Shown: positions 7,936 to 15,576 of the stretch, in pieces
Layout of the letters: each line of letters begins with the position of its first letter
Position numbering within the stretch: the stretch's first letter is position 1
Assembly (NCBI GenBank): GCA_002315655.1
Contig: DCHO01000017.1
Location: 16,741 to 37,698 of the forward strand
Source: Christensenella sp. UBA1750
GTDB lineage: Bacteria; Bacillota; Clostridia; Christensenellales; UBA1750
Reading direction: 5' to 3'
DNA length: 20,958 bases
The notes under the pieces: generated by a model
Databases searched by the model: none
Told to the model about the DNA's origin: nothing
The model's input: the letters and a program-made list of their open reading frames with translations, nothing else
Position numbers and translations under genes: made by a program

Positions 7936-8706
7936 ATGATTCATTATGAGAAATATGTCCGTGCAAAGAGCATGGATGAGGCCTACGCGCTGGTGCAGAA
8001 TTTTGATAACGTTATTTTAGGCGGAATGCTCTGGCTCAATACGGGCAACGCACATTACGGCACGGTGGTTGACCTGTGCGACCTTGACTTAGATCGCATC
8101 AAAGAGAGCGGCGATTGCTATAACATTTATGCTTATGTGACATTAGGCCGAATGGAAACGGATGAAGCCCTGAACGCGCATTATTCCGGCGTGTTCAAAG
8201 AAGCCCTTTCCGATATTGAGGGCGTGCAGCTTCGCAACATGGCAACCGTGGGCGGCACGGTGAATCTGCGGGCGGGCTTTTCCGACCTGTGCGTGGTGCT
8301 GTTGGCCATGAATGCGCAGGTGAAGCTCTACAACGCGGGCATTGTGTCCATGGAGAAATTTCTGACGATGGACAGAAGCCGCAGGGATGTGGTCAAGAAG
8401 ATCATCCTTCCCAAGAATGCCGCAAACACCGCCTATCAGGCGCTGCGCAACAGCGCAACCGATATTCCCGTACTCAACTGCGCCGTGACAAAAGTTAAGG
8501 ACACTCTGCGTATCGCCGTGGGTGCGCGTCCCGGCTCGCCCGTGGTTGTGACGGAGCAGATTGGGGATGCAAAGGAAATTGCGGAAAAGGTCGCAGAAAA
8601 TATAACCTTTGGGGATAACGTGCGCGGCAGCGCGGAATACAGAAAACTGCTCTGCGTGACCCTTGTCAAGAGAGCCATTGAGCAAGTGATGAAGGAGGGA
8701 AAGTAG
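7936..8706 (+). CDS. Molybdenum hydroxylase (xanthine dehydrogenase family), FAD-binding subunit
   Basis: The 256-residue protein is the medium subunit that passes electrons between the 2Fe-2S centres and an external acceptor through FAD. The family's two FAD loops are seen as ILGGMLWL (27-34) and RNMATVGGTVN (100-110), followed by FSDLCVVLLAMNAQV. The first loop lacks the T-D of the usual AGGTD motif, as I recall for clostridial members. The length is slightly below the usual 280-300. I chose ATG 7936 rather than 7879 because GAGGA precedes it and the family's N-terminus fits MIHYEKYVRA. It is first gene of the operon, one base before the 2Fe-2S subunit gene. The substrate (purine or another N-heterocycle) cannot be read from the sequence. 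Confidence 0.85.
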   Translation: MIHYEKYVRAKSMDEAYALVQNFDNVILGGMLWLNTGNAHYGTVVDLCDLDLDRIKESGDCYNIYAYVTLGRMETDEALNAHYSGVFKEALSDIEGVQLRNMATVGGTVNLRAGFSDLCVVLLAMNAQVKLYNAGIVSMEKFLTMDRSRRDVVKKIILPKNAANTAYQALRNSATDIPVLNCAVTKVKDTLRIAVGARPGSPVVVTEQIGDAKEIAEKVAENITFGDNVRGSAEYRKLLCVTLVKRAIEQVMKEGK

Positions 8707-8707
8707 C

Positions 8708-9181
8708 ATGGACATTCAGATGGTCGTAAACGGCAGCGTTGTGGAAAGCACAGTGTCGGACGATACCCTGCTTCTTGATTTCCTGCGCTCCATCGGCTGC
8801 GTTTCCGTCAAGCGCGGCTGCGACACCGCCTCCTGCGGCGCTTGCACGGTGCTCATGGACGGCAAGCCCATTCTCTCCTGCTCCATGCCCATCGGACGCG
8901 CCAACGGGCACATGATTGAGACGCTGGAAGGGCTGCGCGACGAGGCCAAGCCCATTGTGCCGTATTTCGCCCACGAGGGCGCTGACCAGTGCGGCTTCTG
9001 CAACCCGGGTTACATGGTGAACATCATTGCCCTGCTGCGGGAGAACCCCGACCCGACGGATGCGGAGATCGCCCATCATCTGGTGGGGAACATCTGCCGC
9101 TGCACCGGCTATCAGAGCCACGCCCGCGCATTACGTGCCTATTTGAATGATAAGAAGGAGGCTTCCCATGAAGCCCTTTGA
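8708..9181 (+). CDS. Molybdenum hydroxylase, 2Fe-2S iron-sulfur subunit
   Basis: The 157-residue protein is the small subunit carrying two 2Fe-2S clusters. Plant-ferredoxin-type ligands are Cys38, Cys43, Cys46 and Cys58 (GCDTASCGACTVLMDGKPIL then SC). The second, helical cluster uses Cys95 and Cys98 (CGFCNPG) plus Cys130 and Cys132 (CRCTGY). All eight ligands are present and the length is normal for XdhC/CoxS-type subunits. GGAGGG lies inside the end of the previous gene, and the reading frame opens one base after its stop. Its last 14 bases overlap the next gene, which suggests translational coupling and fixed stoichiometry. Confidence 0.93.
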   Translation: MDIQMVVNGSVVESTVSDDTLLLDFLRSIGCVSVKRGCDTASCGACTVLMDGKPILSCSMPIGRANGHMIETLEGLRDEAKPIVPYFAHEGADQCGFCNPGYMVNIIALLRENPDPTDAEIAHHLVGNICRCTGYQSHARALRAYLNDKKEASHEAL

Positions 9182-11507
9182 GATGGACAGAAGTGAATAC
9201 CGTAAGGTCGGGAAGGCGGTTCCCAAGAAGGATGCCGAGCGTCTTCTGCTGGGCGAACCGGCCTATATGGACGATTTCGCGCCGAAGGATTGCTTAATCA
9301 TCAAACTGGTGCGCTCCAAATACGCCCACGCCATCGTGCAGGACGTGGATTTCTCCGAGGCAATGGAGATTCCCGGTATTGTCGCGGTTTATACCTATAA
9401 GGATGTTCCCAATCACCGCTTCACCACCGCCGGGCAGAGCTACCCCGAGCCTTCGCCCCACGACCGGCTGATTTTGGATCGGCACGTCCGTTTTGTGGGC
9501 GACCCTGTGGCTATGGTGGTGGGCGAGAACGAGAAGGCCGTGGACATGGCCTTGGAGCTTGTGAAGGTCGATTATGAGGTGCTTCCGCCCGTGCTGGACT
9601 TCCACAAGGCGTTGGACAACGAGGTCGTCATCCACCCCGAGGAGGACTGGACGGAGGCCTTCCAGGCGGGGGACAACAAGCGCAACCTCATCCACACCGA
9701 GGAGCACGTCCGCGGGGATGTGGACAAGGTGCTCTCGGAATGTGACGTGACCGTTGACCGTACCTTCCGCACTAAGGCGAACCATCAGGGCTACATGGAG
9801 ACCATGCGTGCCTTCTGCGAGGTGGATTCCCGGGGCAGACTGCACTGTGTCACCTCCAACCAGATCGTGTTCCACACAAGAAGAATCCTCTCCGAAGCGC
9901 TTTGCATCCCGAAATCCCAAATTCATGTGGAAAAGCTGCGCATCGGCGGCGGTTTTGGCGCAAAACAGACCGTTAACAACGAGATTTTTGCGGCGTTTGC
10001 GGCGTGGAAGCTCAAAAAGCCCTGCAAGATCATCTATTCCCGTTCCGAGTGCCTGACGGCCGGTTCGCCCCGGCATGAGATGGAAATTCGCGTTCGCGTG
10101 GGCGCGATGAAGGACGGCACCATCCGCGCCATCGACATGACCACCCTGTCCAACGGCGGCGCGTATGGCGAGCACTCCACCGCCACCATCGGCTTATCCG
10201 GGCACAAGACCCTGCCGCTTTACACCACCACCTGCGAGGCCGCCCGCTTCCATGGCGATGTGGTCTATACCAACGTGTCCTCCGCAGGCGCGTATCGCGG
10301 TTTCGGCGCGACGCAGGGTACCTTTGCGCTGGAAAGCTGCGTAAACGAACTGGCGGGAATGCTGAACCTTGACCCCATGGAAATGCGGCTTCGCTCCATC
10401 GTCCGCGAGGGCATGGTGATGCCGGACTATTTTGGCGAGAAGCTTGGTGCCTGTGCGCTGGATCAGTGCATTGCAAAGTGCGCCGAGAATTTCGGCTGGA
10501 AGGAAAAATATCCCGTCCGCGACATGGGCAACGGAAAGGTGCGTGCCGCCGGTATGGCCATCACCATGCAGGGCTCCTGCATTTCCGGCATTGACGTGGC
10601 CTCCTGCCGCCTTGCGCTCATGGACGACGGAAGTTACATTATGACCATCGGCGCGGCGGATATGGGCACGGGCTGTGACACCATTCTCTCCCAGATGGCT
10701 GCCGAGGTGCTGGAATGTGATTTGGATGCCATCACCGTCATGGGCGCGGACACCGACATTTCGCCCTACGACAGCGGCTCCTATGCTTCCTCCACCACTT
10801 ACCTAACCGGCATGGCCACCGCCAACGCCGCAAAGAAGCTGCGTGAAAACATCTGCCGCATCGGCGCAAACCTGCTGGGTGCGGAGGTTCAGGATGTGGA
10901 TTTCAACGGACAGACCGTGGTGTGCGAGCAGGACGGGCGTTCCGTTTCCCTCGGGGAAATCTCCTACGCCGCCCAGTGCAACAACGCGATCTCCGTGGAG
11001 GTGACAGAAACCTGCACTTCTCCCATTTCGCCGCCGCCCTTCATGGCCAGCATGGCGGAAATCGAGCTGGACAAGGGCACGGGCAAGGTTGCGGTGCTGC
11101 ACTTTAACTCCGTTGTGGACTGCGGTATCCCGGTCAACCCCGCGCTGGCGCGGGTGCAGGCCGAGGGTGGTGCTTTGCAGGGCATCGGCATGGCGCTGAC
11201 GGAAAACGTAACCTACACGGAAGACGGACACATCATGGAAAACAATTTCCTGCAATACCGAATGCCGACAAGACTGGATGTGGGCGACATCAACATCGAC
11301 TTTGCGTATTCCTATGAGCCCTCTCATGCCTTCGGGGTCAAGTCCATCGGCGAAATCGTCATCAACACCGCTACCCCCGCCATTGCCCACGCCATTGCCC
11401 GCATAACCGGCACTTATCTCACCGTGACGCCCTTCACGCCCGAAAAGGTGCTGCGTGCCCTGAACGGCTTGGATGTTTCTGAACACGATAAACGCTTTGC
11501 GGAGTAG
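9168..11507 (+). CDS. Molybdenum hydroxylase, molybdopterin-binding catalytic subunit
   Basis: The 779-residue protein is the large subunit of a xanthine dehydrogenase/aldehyde oxidase-type enzyme. It hydroxylates a carbon of its substrate at a Mo centre on molybdopterin cytosine dinucleotide. An N-terminal a/b-hammerhead region (about 15-140) precedes the Mo-cofactor region. RIGGGFGAKQ (258-267) and GAYRGFGATQG (374-384) match conserved cofactor-binding loops. The motif GVKSIGE places the expected active-site Glu at 729. AAGGAGG at 9155-9161 decides for ATG 9168 over an earlier in-frame ATG at 9147. The first 14 bases overlap the 2Fe-2S gene. The accessory XdhC gene often found with this family is not in the window. 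Substrate assignment needs comparison with characterised enzymes. Confidence 0.92.
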   Translation: MKPFEMDRSEYRKVGKAVPKKDAERLLLGEPAYMDDFAPKDCLIIKLVRSKYAHAIVQDVDFSEAMEIPGIVAVYTYKDVPNHRFTTAGQSYPEPSPHDRLILDRHVRFVGDPVAMVVGENEKAVDMALELVKVDYEVLPPVLDFHKALDNEVVIHPEEDWTEAFQAGDNKRNLIHTEEHVRGDVDKVLSECDVTVDRTFRTKANHQGYMETMRAFCEVDSRGRLHCVTSNQIVFHTRRILSEALCIPKSQIHVEKLRIGGGFGAKQTVNNEIFAAFAAWKLKKPCKIIYSRSECLTAGSPRHEMEIRVRVGAMKDGTIRAIDMTTLSNGGAYGEHSTATIGLSGHKTLPLYTTTCEAARFHGDVVYTNVSSAGAYRGFGATQGTFALESCVNELAGMLNLDPMEMRLRSIVREGMVMPDYFGEKLGACALDQCIAKCAENFGWKEKYPVRDMGNGKVRAAGMAITMQGSCISGIDVASCRLALMDDGSYIMTIGAADMGTGCDTILSQMAAEVLECDLDAITVMGADTDISPYDSGSYASSTTYLTGMATANAAKKLRENICRIGANLLGAEVQDVDFNGQTVVCEQDGRSVSLGEISYAAQCNNAISVEVTETCTSPISPPPFMASMAEIELDKGTGKVAVLHFNSVVDCGIPVNPALARVQAEGGALQGIGMALTENVTYTEDGHIMENNFLQYRMPTRLDVGDINIDFAYSYEPSHAFGVKSIGEIVINTATPAIAHAIARITGTYLTVTPFTPEKVLRALNGLDVSEHDKRFAE

Positions 11508-11513
11508 CCGAAC

Positions 11514-12503
11514 ATGAAAAAACTGCTTTCTTTGATATTGTGCCTTGTCCTGCTTTTCTCTCTTGCCGCCTGTTCTGCCGGAACGGGCAAGGGCAAAACC
11601 CAGACCCTGACCGATCAGGCGGGGCGCGAGGTTGCAATCCCCCAGAACCCCGAAACCCTTGTTTCGGGCTACTACATTTCCACCTCCGTACTGATTGCGC
11701 TGGGTGTGCAGAGCAAGCTGGTGGGCGTGGAGGCCAAGGCGGACAAACGCCCCATTTACGCTCTCGCCGCGCCGGAACTGATCAATCTGCCCAACACCGG
11801 CTCTGCCAAGGACTTTAATCTGGAAGGCTGTGCCGCGCTGAATCCGCAGATAGTCATTCTGCCCAAGAAGTTAAAGGAGCAGGCTGAAAATCTGGAAAAA
11901 CTGGGCTTTGCCACGCTGCTGGTGGACCCTGAGGACGATAAATCGCTGGAAGAAATGATCACCCTGCTTGCCAAGGCCACGGGCAAAGAGGAAGCGGGGA
12001 CAAAGCTCATCACCCGCAGAAACGAGATCAAACAGACGATTTCCGACAAATTGGGCGGCTGTGAAACGGTCAGCGTGTATCTGGCGGGCAATTCCTCTTA
12101 TCTCTCCACCGCCGGAGGAAAAATGTACCAGTCCGCGCTCATCGAGGCGGCGGGCGGGCGCAATGTGGCAGAGAATTTGGAAGACACCTATTGGGCGGAG
12201 GTCAGCTATGAGCAGCTACTCGCGTGGAACCCGGAGGCCATCATCCTTGCGGCGGACGCCGAATATTCCATTGACGATGTGCTGTCCGACCCGACCTTAG
12301 CCGAGATTGCCGCCGTCAAGAACGGCTGTGTTTATCAGATTCCGGGCGACATTGAGGCTTGGGACAGCCCCGTGCCGGGCAGCGTGCTGGGCAGTGCGTA
12401 TGCTGCCGCCGTGCTGCACCCCGATTGCATCTCCATGTCCGAGGTGCTGACGATGATTCAGGACTTCTATAAGGATTTTTATGGATTCACTTACGAACCG
12501 TAA
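11514..12503 (+). CDS. ABC importer substrate-binding lipoprotein (BtuF/FecB/MolA-like)
   Basis: The 329-residue protein has a lipoprotein signal peptide (MKKLLSLILCLVLLF) with lipobox LAAC. Cys20 would be lipidated and anchor it to the outer face of the membrane. The mature part has the helical-backbone cluster A fold pattern: a DQAGREVAIP strand near the start, then ALGVQSKLVGVEA, LNPQIVILP and WNPEAIIL segments. This family carries cobalamin, ferric siderophores, haem or molybdate to FecCD-type permeases. ATG 11514 lies six bases after the preceding stop, with GGAG nine bases upstream. Its 3' end overlaps the permease gene by 23 bases. Its place in a molybdoenzyme operon makes molybdate or tungstate a plausible cargo, but this is inference. 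Confidence 0.88.
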   Translation: MKKLLSLILCLVLLFSLAACSAGTGKGKTQTLTDQAGREVAIPQNPETLVSGYYISTSVLIALGVQSKLVGVEAKADKRPIYALAAPELINLPNTGSAKDFNLEGCAALNPQIVILPKKLKEQAENLEKLGFATLLVDPEDDKSLEEMITLLAKATGKEEAGTKLITRRNEIKQTISDKLGGCETVSVYLAGNSSYLSTAGGKMYQSALIEAAGGRNVAENLEDTYWAEVSYEQLLAWNPEAIILAADAEYSIDDVLSDPTLAEIAAVKNGCVYQIPGDIEAWDSPVPGSVLGSAYAAAVLHPDCISMSEVLTMIQDFYKDFYGFTYEP

Positions 12504-13455
12504 CAAAAAATTTCTGCTTTGGATAAGCCTCTGCGCTGCGGCGTTGGGGCTTTTCAGCCTGTTTGTGGGAAAATATCCGCTGACGCTCTCCGCGCTTATA
12601 AGCGGGGATGCGACCCAGTGGAAGGTCTTTTGCACCCTGCGCCTGAGCAGAACCGTGCTGGCGCTGCTGGGCGGGTTCACCTTGGGAATTGCCGGGTTTG
12701 TCTTTCAGACCGTATTCCGCAATCCGCTGGCTTCGCCGGATATGATCGGCGTGGCTTCGGGCGCGAGTGCGGGCGCGGCGGCGGGAATTTTGCTGTTTTC
12801 CTCCGGCGTGCTGGTCACGCTGTTCTCCTTTGCCGGGGCGATTTTGTCTGTGCTGCTGGCGCTGGCGATCTCCGCGCTGGACAAAAACCGCGCCGGCGCA
12901 ACCATCGTGCTGGCGGGCATTGCGGTGCACGCGCTGGCGCAGACCGTGCTCATGGTGTTAAAGCGCACCGCCGACCCCGCAAACGAGCTTGCCTCCATCG
13001 AATACTGGATCATGGGCGGGCTGTCGGGGATTCCCCTGCACAAAATGCTGCCGAACCTTATTTTGGATATTATGTGCATGGCTTTCCTGCTTCTCATGCA
13101 CCGGCACACGCTGATGCTCTCCGTGGAGGAAGGGGAGGCGAAAACGCTTGGGGTCAGCGTCACGACCCTGCGGCTTGCTGTGCTCCTTGTAGCCACGCTA
13201 TCTGTGGCGTGCATCGTGAGCCTGACTGGGCTGATCTCCTTTGTGGGGCTCATGGCGCCCCATGTGGCGCGGCTGTTGACCCGCCGCAATGACCGCCGCA
13301 CGATGGTACTGGGCGGCATCCTCGGCGCGTGCTTCCTGTGCGGTGCGGACATTCTGGCGCGTTGCGTGACGGCATCCGAGCTGCCCGTGAGCATTTTCAC
13401 GAGCTGCATCGGCGCACCGTTCCTGATCTGGCTGGTTGTGAGGAAAAAGAAGTGA
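12481..13455 (+). CDS. FecCD/BtuC-family ABC importer permease
   Basis: The 324-residue protein is an integral membrane subunit. Hydrophobic segments begin at about 11-29, 58-78, 97-125 and 135-160 and continue to the C-terminus, consistent with the roughly ten helices of this family. Signature stretches are RNPLASPDMIGVASGA (80-95) and SFVGLMAPHVAR near 255, where the helix that couples to the ATPase lies. The start overlaps the lipoprotein gene by 23 bases and has AAGGA upstream. The stop shares the GTGA overlap with the ATPase gene. It would act as a homodimer with the neighbouring ATPase and lipoprotein. No residue visible here defines the substrate. Confidence 0.9.
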   Translation: MDSLTNRNKKFLLWISLCAAALGLFSLFVGKYPLTLSALISGDATQWKVFCTLRLSRTVLALLGGFTLGIAGFVFQTVFRNPLASPDMIGVASGASAGAAAGILLFSSGVLVTLFSFAGAILSVLLALAISALDKNRAGATIVLAGIAVHALAQTVLMVLKRTADPANELASIEYWIMGGLSGIPLHKMLPNLILDIMCMAFLLLMHRHTLMLSVEEGEAKTLGVSVTTLRLAVLLVATLSVACIVSLTGLISFVGLMAPHVARLLTRRNDRRTMVLGGILGACFLCGADILARCVTASELPVSIFTSCIGAPFLIWLVVRKKK

Positions 13456-14252
13456 GACACTTATATGTGGATAACCTGTATTTTGCCTACGGGGAAAATT
13501 CTGTGCTAAACGGCGTTTCGTTTACCGTGGAGCAGGGGAAGCTCGTCGGCATTTTAGGCGAAAACGGCTGCGGAAAAACCACGCTGCTCAAATGTCTGGC
13601 GGGGATTCTGCCGGATAACAATGCCTGCGCCATGGACGACATCACCTTATCCTCCCTGCGCCCGAAGGAGCGGGCGACCCTCATGGCCTATGTGCCGCAG
13701 GTCTCCGGCATTTCCCTGGACATGACGGCGGGAGAAGTGGTGCTCATGGGCTTTTACAGTTCCCTTTCCTTTCTGCAAAGCCCCGACAGGCGGCAGATCG
13801 GCGCGGCGAAGAAAGCACTGGCAACCGTCGGGCTGCCGGATGCCTTTGACAAATCCTATTTGGAATTGAGCCGCGGTCAGCAGCAGGTGTGCATTCTGGC
13901 GCGGACGCTGGTTCAGGATGTCATGATCTATTTGCTGGACGAGCCGGAGAGCGCTATGGATTTTCAGCACCGCTTCCGCCTCCTTTCGCTGGTGAAAGCC
14001 CGCATCCGAGACATGAATGTGCCTTCATGCGGGGTAGTCTCCCTTCACGACCCCTTGCTTGCGCTGAACCTGTGCGACGAGCTTCTGCTGCTCCAAGACG
14101 GGAGGATCCTCGGCAAATGCGCCCCGAAGCAGGATGATTTGGAGAACATTTCCGCGCTTCTGTCGCGCATTTACGGAAAAGTGCGCGTGCTTTCCTGCCC
14201 CCGGGAAGGTGGGGAGGACTACCTCACACTGGTGCCGGAGGTTGATTTTTGA
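13452..14252 (+). CDS. ABC importer ATP-binding subunit (FecE/BtuD-like)
   Basis: The 266-residue protein has Walker A GENGCGKTT (36-44), Q-loop Gln83, signature LSRGQQQ (139-145), Walker B MIYLLDEP (158-165) and H-loop His199 in VSLHDP. The signature has Arg in place of the first Gly of LSGGQ, a known tolerated variant. Translation probably starts at GTG 13452 within the GTGA overlap with the permease stop: upstream in-frame sequence belongs to the permease gene read in another frame, and RHLYVDNLYFAYG fits the family's first strand. The stop overlaps the ATG of the next gene (TGATG). It powers the importer formed with the two preceding genes. Confidence 0.9.
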   Translation: MRHLYVDNLYFAYGENSVLNGVSFTVEQGKLVGILGENGCGKTTLLKCLAGILPDNNACAMDDITLSSLRPKERATLMAYVPQVSGISLDMTAGEVVLMGFYSSLSFLQSPDRRQIGAAKKALATVGLPDAFDKSYLELSRGQQQVCILARTLVQDVMIYLLDEPESAMDFQHRFRLLSLVKARIRDMNVPSCGVVSLHDPLLALNLCDELLLLQDGRILGKCAPKQDDLENISALLSRIYGKVRVLSCPREGGEDYLTLVPEVDF

Positions 14253-15322
14253 TGGATTTATCCCTTCTTTCCAAGGCTGTTCTGCGGGCGTTTGAAAATA
14301 GCGGCAAGCGGCATCTGATTCTCACCGGCAGCCGGGGCAGCGGAAAAACATCTATGTATTCCCTGCTTAAAAACGCCCTGCAATGGGATTTCTGCGGCTA
14401 TTCCACCTGTGCCGTTCCCCGCTCCCATGTGGTTTTCCGGGATACTTTGACCGAAAAAGAGACCGTAATAGCTGCCTTTGACGATGCCCTGCCGGGGCGC
14501 GACCACAAAATGCGCCTGAACGAAACGGCGTTTTTTAGATGCGTGGAAGAAACGTTGAATAACAACAAGCTCTTTGCAGTCATTGACGAGATCGGCTATC
14601 TGGAAGCGGAATTGCCGGATTTTCAAATGTTATTGCGCAAAACCATGTCGGAAAAACGGCTTCTTATGACCCTGCGCAAGGAAAATCTGCCCCTGATGCG
14701 GGAGCTTCTGTCCCGGCAGGATGTGTTCTGCGTGGATTTAGACGATCCCTTCGCGGGCGCGGGCTGCGTGATCATGGCTTCCGGCGCGGGCAAACGGTTC
14801 GGTAGCAACAAGCTCCTCCATGACTTTGCCGGGCAGCCGCTGTTCACCCGGATTCTTGCAGCTACAAAAGGTTTGTGTCGCGTCAGTGTCACCCGCCACA
14901 GTGAAATTGCCGTGCATTGCAAAGAGCAGGACATTCCCTGCATTCTGCACGAGGACCCGGAGCGCGTGGCGACCATCCGCTTGGGCGTGGAAGCGCTGCC
15001 TTCCTGCGATACCCTCACCTTCTGCCCCTCCGACCAGCCCCTTCTGACCCGCGAGACGCTTATTGCCCTGCTGCTGTTGGGCAAAAACCTGCCCGGCTGC
15101 ATCTGCCGTGTCAAGCACGGCAATACCCCCGGTGCGCCGGTGCTGTTCCCGAAGGAATGTTTTTATGAGCTTACGAATCTGCTTCCCGGCGAGAGTGGAA
15201 AGACCGTGATGCGCCGCCATGCGGACAAAGTGCGCTATTTGGCTGCGGGGGAAGAAGAACTTTACGACATCGACACGCCGGAAGACCCTGTAAAATTGCT
15301 TGAATTGCTGAAAAATCCTTGA
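14252..15322 (+). CDS. Fusion of a THEP1-like NTPase and a MocA-like molybdenum cofactor nucleotidyltransferase
   Basis: The 356-residue protein has two domains. Residues about 1-165 form a P-loop NTPase: Walker A GSRGSGKTS (26-34) and Walker B-like FAVIDEIGYLE (108-118), resembling the nucleoside-triphosphatase THEP1 family. Residues about 171-356 are a MobA/MocA-type nucleotidyltransferase: MASGAGKRFGSNKLL (175-189), CPSDQPLLT with Asp261, a GNTPGAPVLFP loop and DIDTPED (339-345). The KLL ending of the first motif suits MocA, which makes molybdopterin cytosine dinucleotide, the form used by xanthine dehydrogenase-family enzymes. ATG 14252 overlaps the previous stop (TGATG), with GGAGG ten bases upstream. 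It is last gene of the operon and presumably finishes the cofactor for the enzyme encoded first. The role of the NTPase half is unknown. Confidence 0.82.
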   Translation: MDLSLLSKAVLRAFENSGKRHLILTGSRGSGKTSMYSLLKNALQWDFCGYSTCAVPRSHVVFRDTLTEKETVIAAFDDALPGRDHKMRLNETAFFRCVEETLNNNKLFAVIDEIGYLEAELPDFQMLLRKTMSEKRLLMTLRKENLPLMRELLSRQDVFCVDLDDPFAGAGCVIMASGAGKRFGSNKLLHDFAGQPLFTRILAATKGLCRVSVTRHSEIAVHCKEQDIPCILHEDPERVATIRLGVEALPSCDTLTFCPSDQPLLTRETLIALLLLGKNLPGCICRVKHGNTPGAPVLFPKECFYELTNLLPGESGKTVMRRHADKVRYLAAGEEELYDIDTPEDPVKLLELLKNP

Positions 15323-15347
15323 CAGATGGGCGTATCTTTCCTATAAT
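15319..15347 (+). promoter_or_regulatory. Perfect consensus promoter overlapping the end of the molybdenum operon
   Basis: TTGACA (15319-15324), a 17-base spacer and TATAAT (15342-15347) match the sigma-70/sigma-A consensus at all twelve positions. The -35 box contains the TGA stop codon of the preceding gene. The predicted start near 15354 leaves a leader of about 220 nt before the first CNNM/CorC gene. Confidence 0.9.
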
Positions 15348-15353
15348 AAATAG

Positions 15354-15576
15354 GTATTCTTGAGATAGGAGGAACCACTGCCCACATGGACACAGGCGAC
15401 AGTAGCGGCGATAGTAACGACGACTACGAGAACAATCTGAATATCCAAGGCAGCGTTCTTGGACACGCACGCAGCTTGCAGAAAACAGGATTTCTGTAAG
15501 GTGTGTTTCTTGTTGTCTGAAAAGCCGTCTTTTTGCATTTTTAAGACTATAAAAAAGGAGTAAACGAGAAAACCGT
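15354..15576 (+). promoter_or_regulatory. Long 5' leader of the CNNM/CorC operon
   Basis: The leader holds a strong AGGAGG (15367-15372) before a 37-codon acidic ORF. It also has a hairpin CAGAAA/TTTCTG (15479-15496) spanning that ORF's stop codon and, just before the coding start, two mutually exclusive small stems. AAAAG/CTTTT (15520-15533) and GTCTT/AAGAC (15527-15547) share bases. I recognise no known riboswitch, including the Mg2+ M-box. A role in regulation is inferred from its length and content. Confidence 0.4.
15386..15499 (+). CDS. Possible acidic leader peptide (37 residues)
   Basis: The ORF starts MDTGDSSGDSNDDYENN and ends KTGFL before TAA. Six of the first 15 residues are Asp or Glu. 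An AGGAGG lies upstream, but the 13-nt spacer is longer than ideal. A CTG in another frame at 15378 is better spaced and would give a 20-residue product rich in Thr codons. I know no family for either. Position in the leader of Mg2+-transporter-like genes and the acidic start recall leader peptides whose translation responds to Mg2+, but this is speculative, and the ORF may not be translated. Confidence 0.3.
   Translation: MDTGDSSGDSNDDYENNLNIQGSVLGHARSLQKTGFL

Noticed and set aside
15354..15576. M-box (Mg2+) riboswitch ahead of the CNNM/CorC genes
   Set aside because: I do not see the three-helix layout or a terminator stem typical of that class. The leader holds a short ORF instead.
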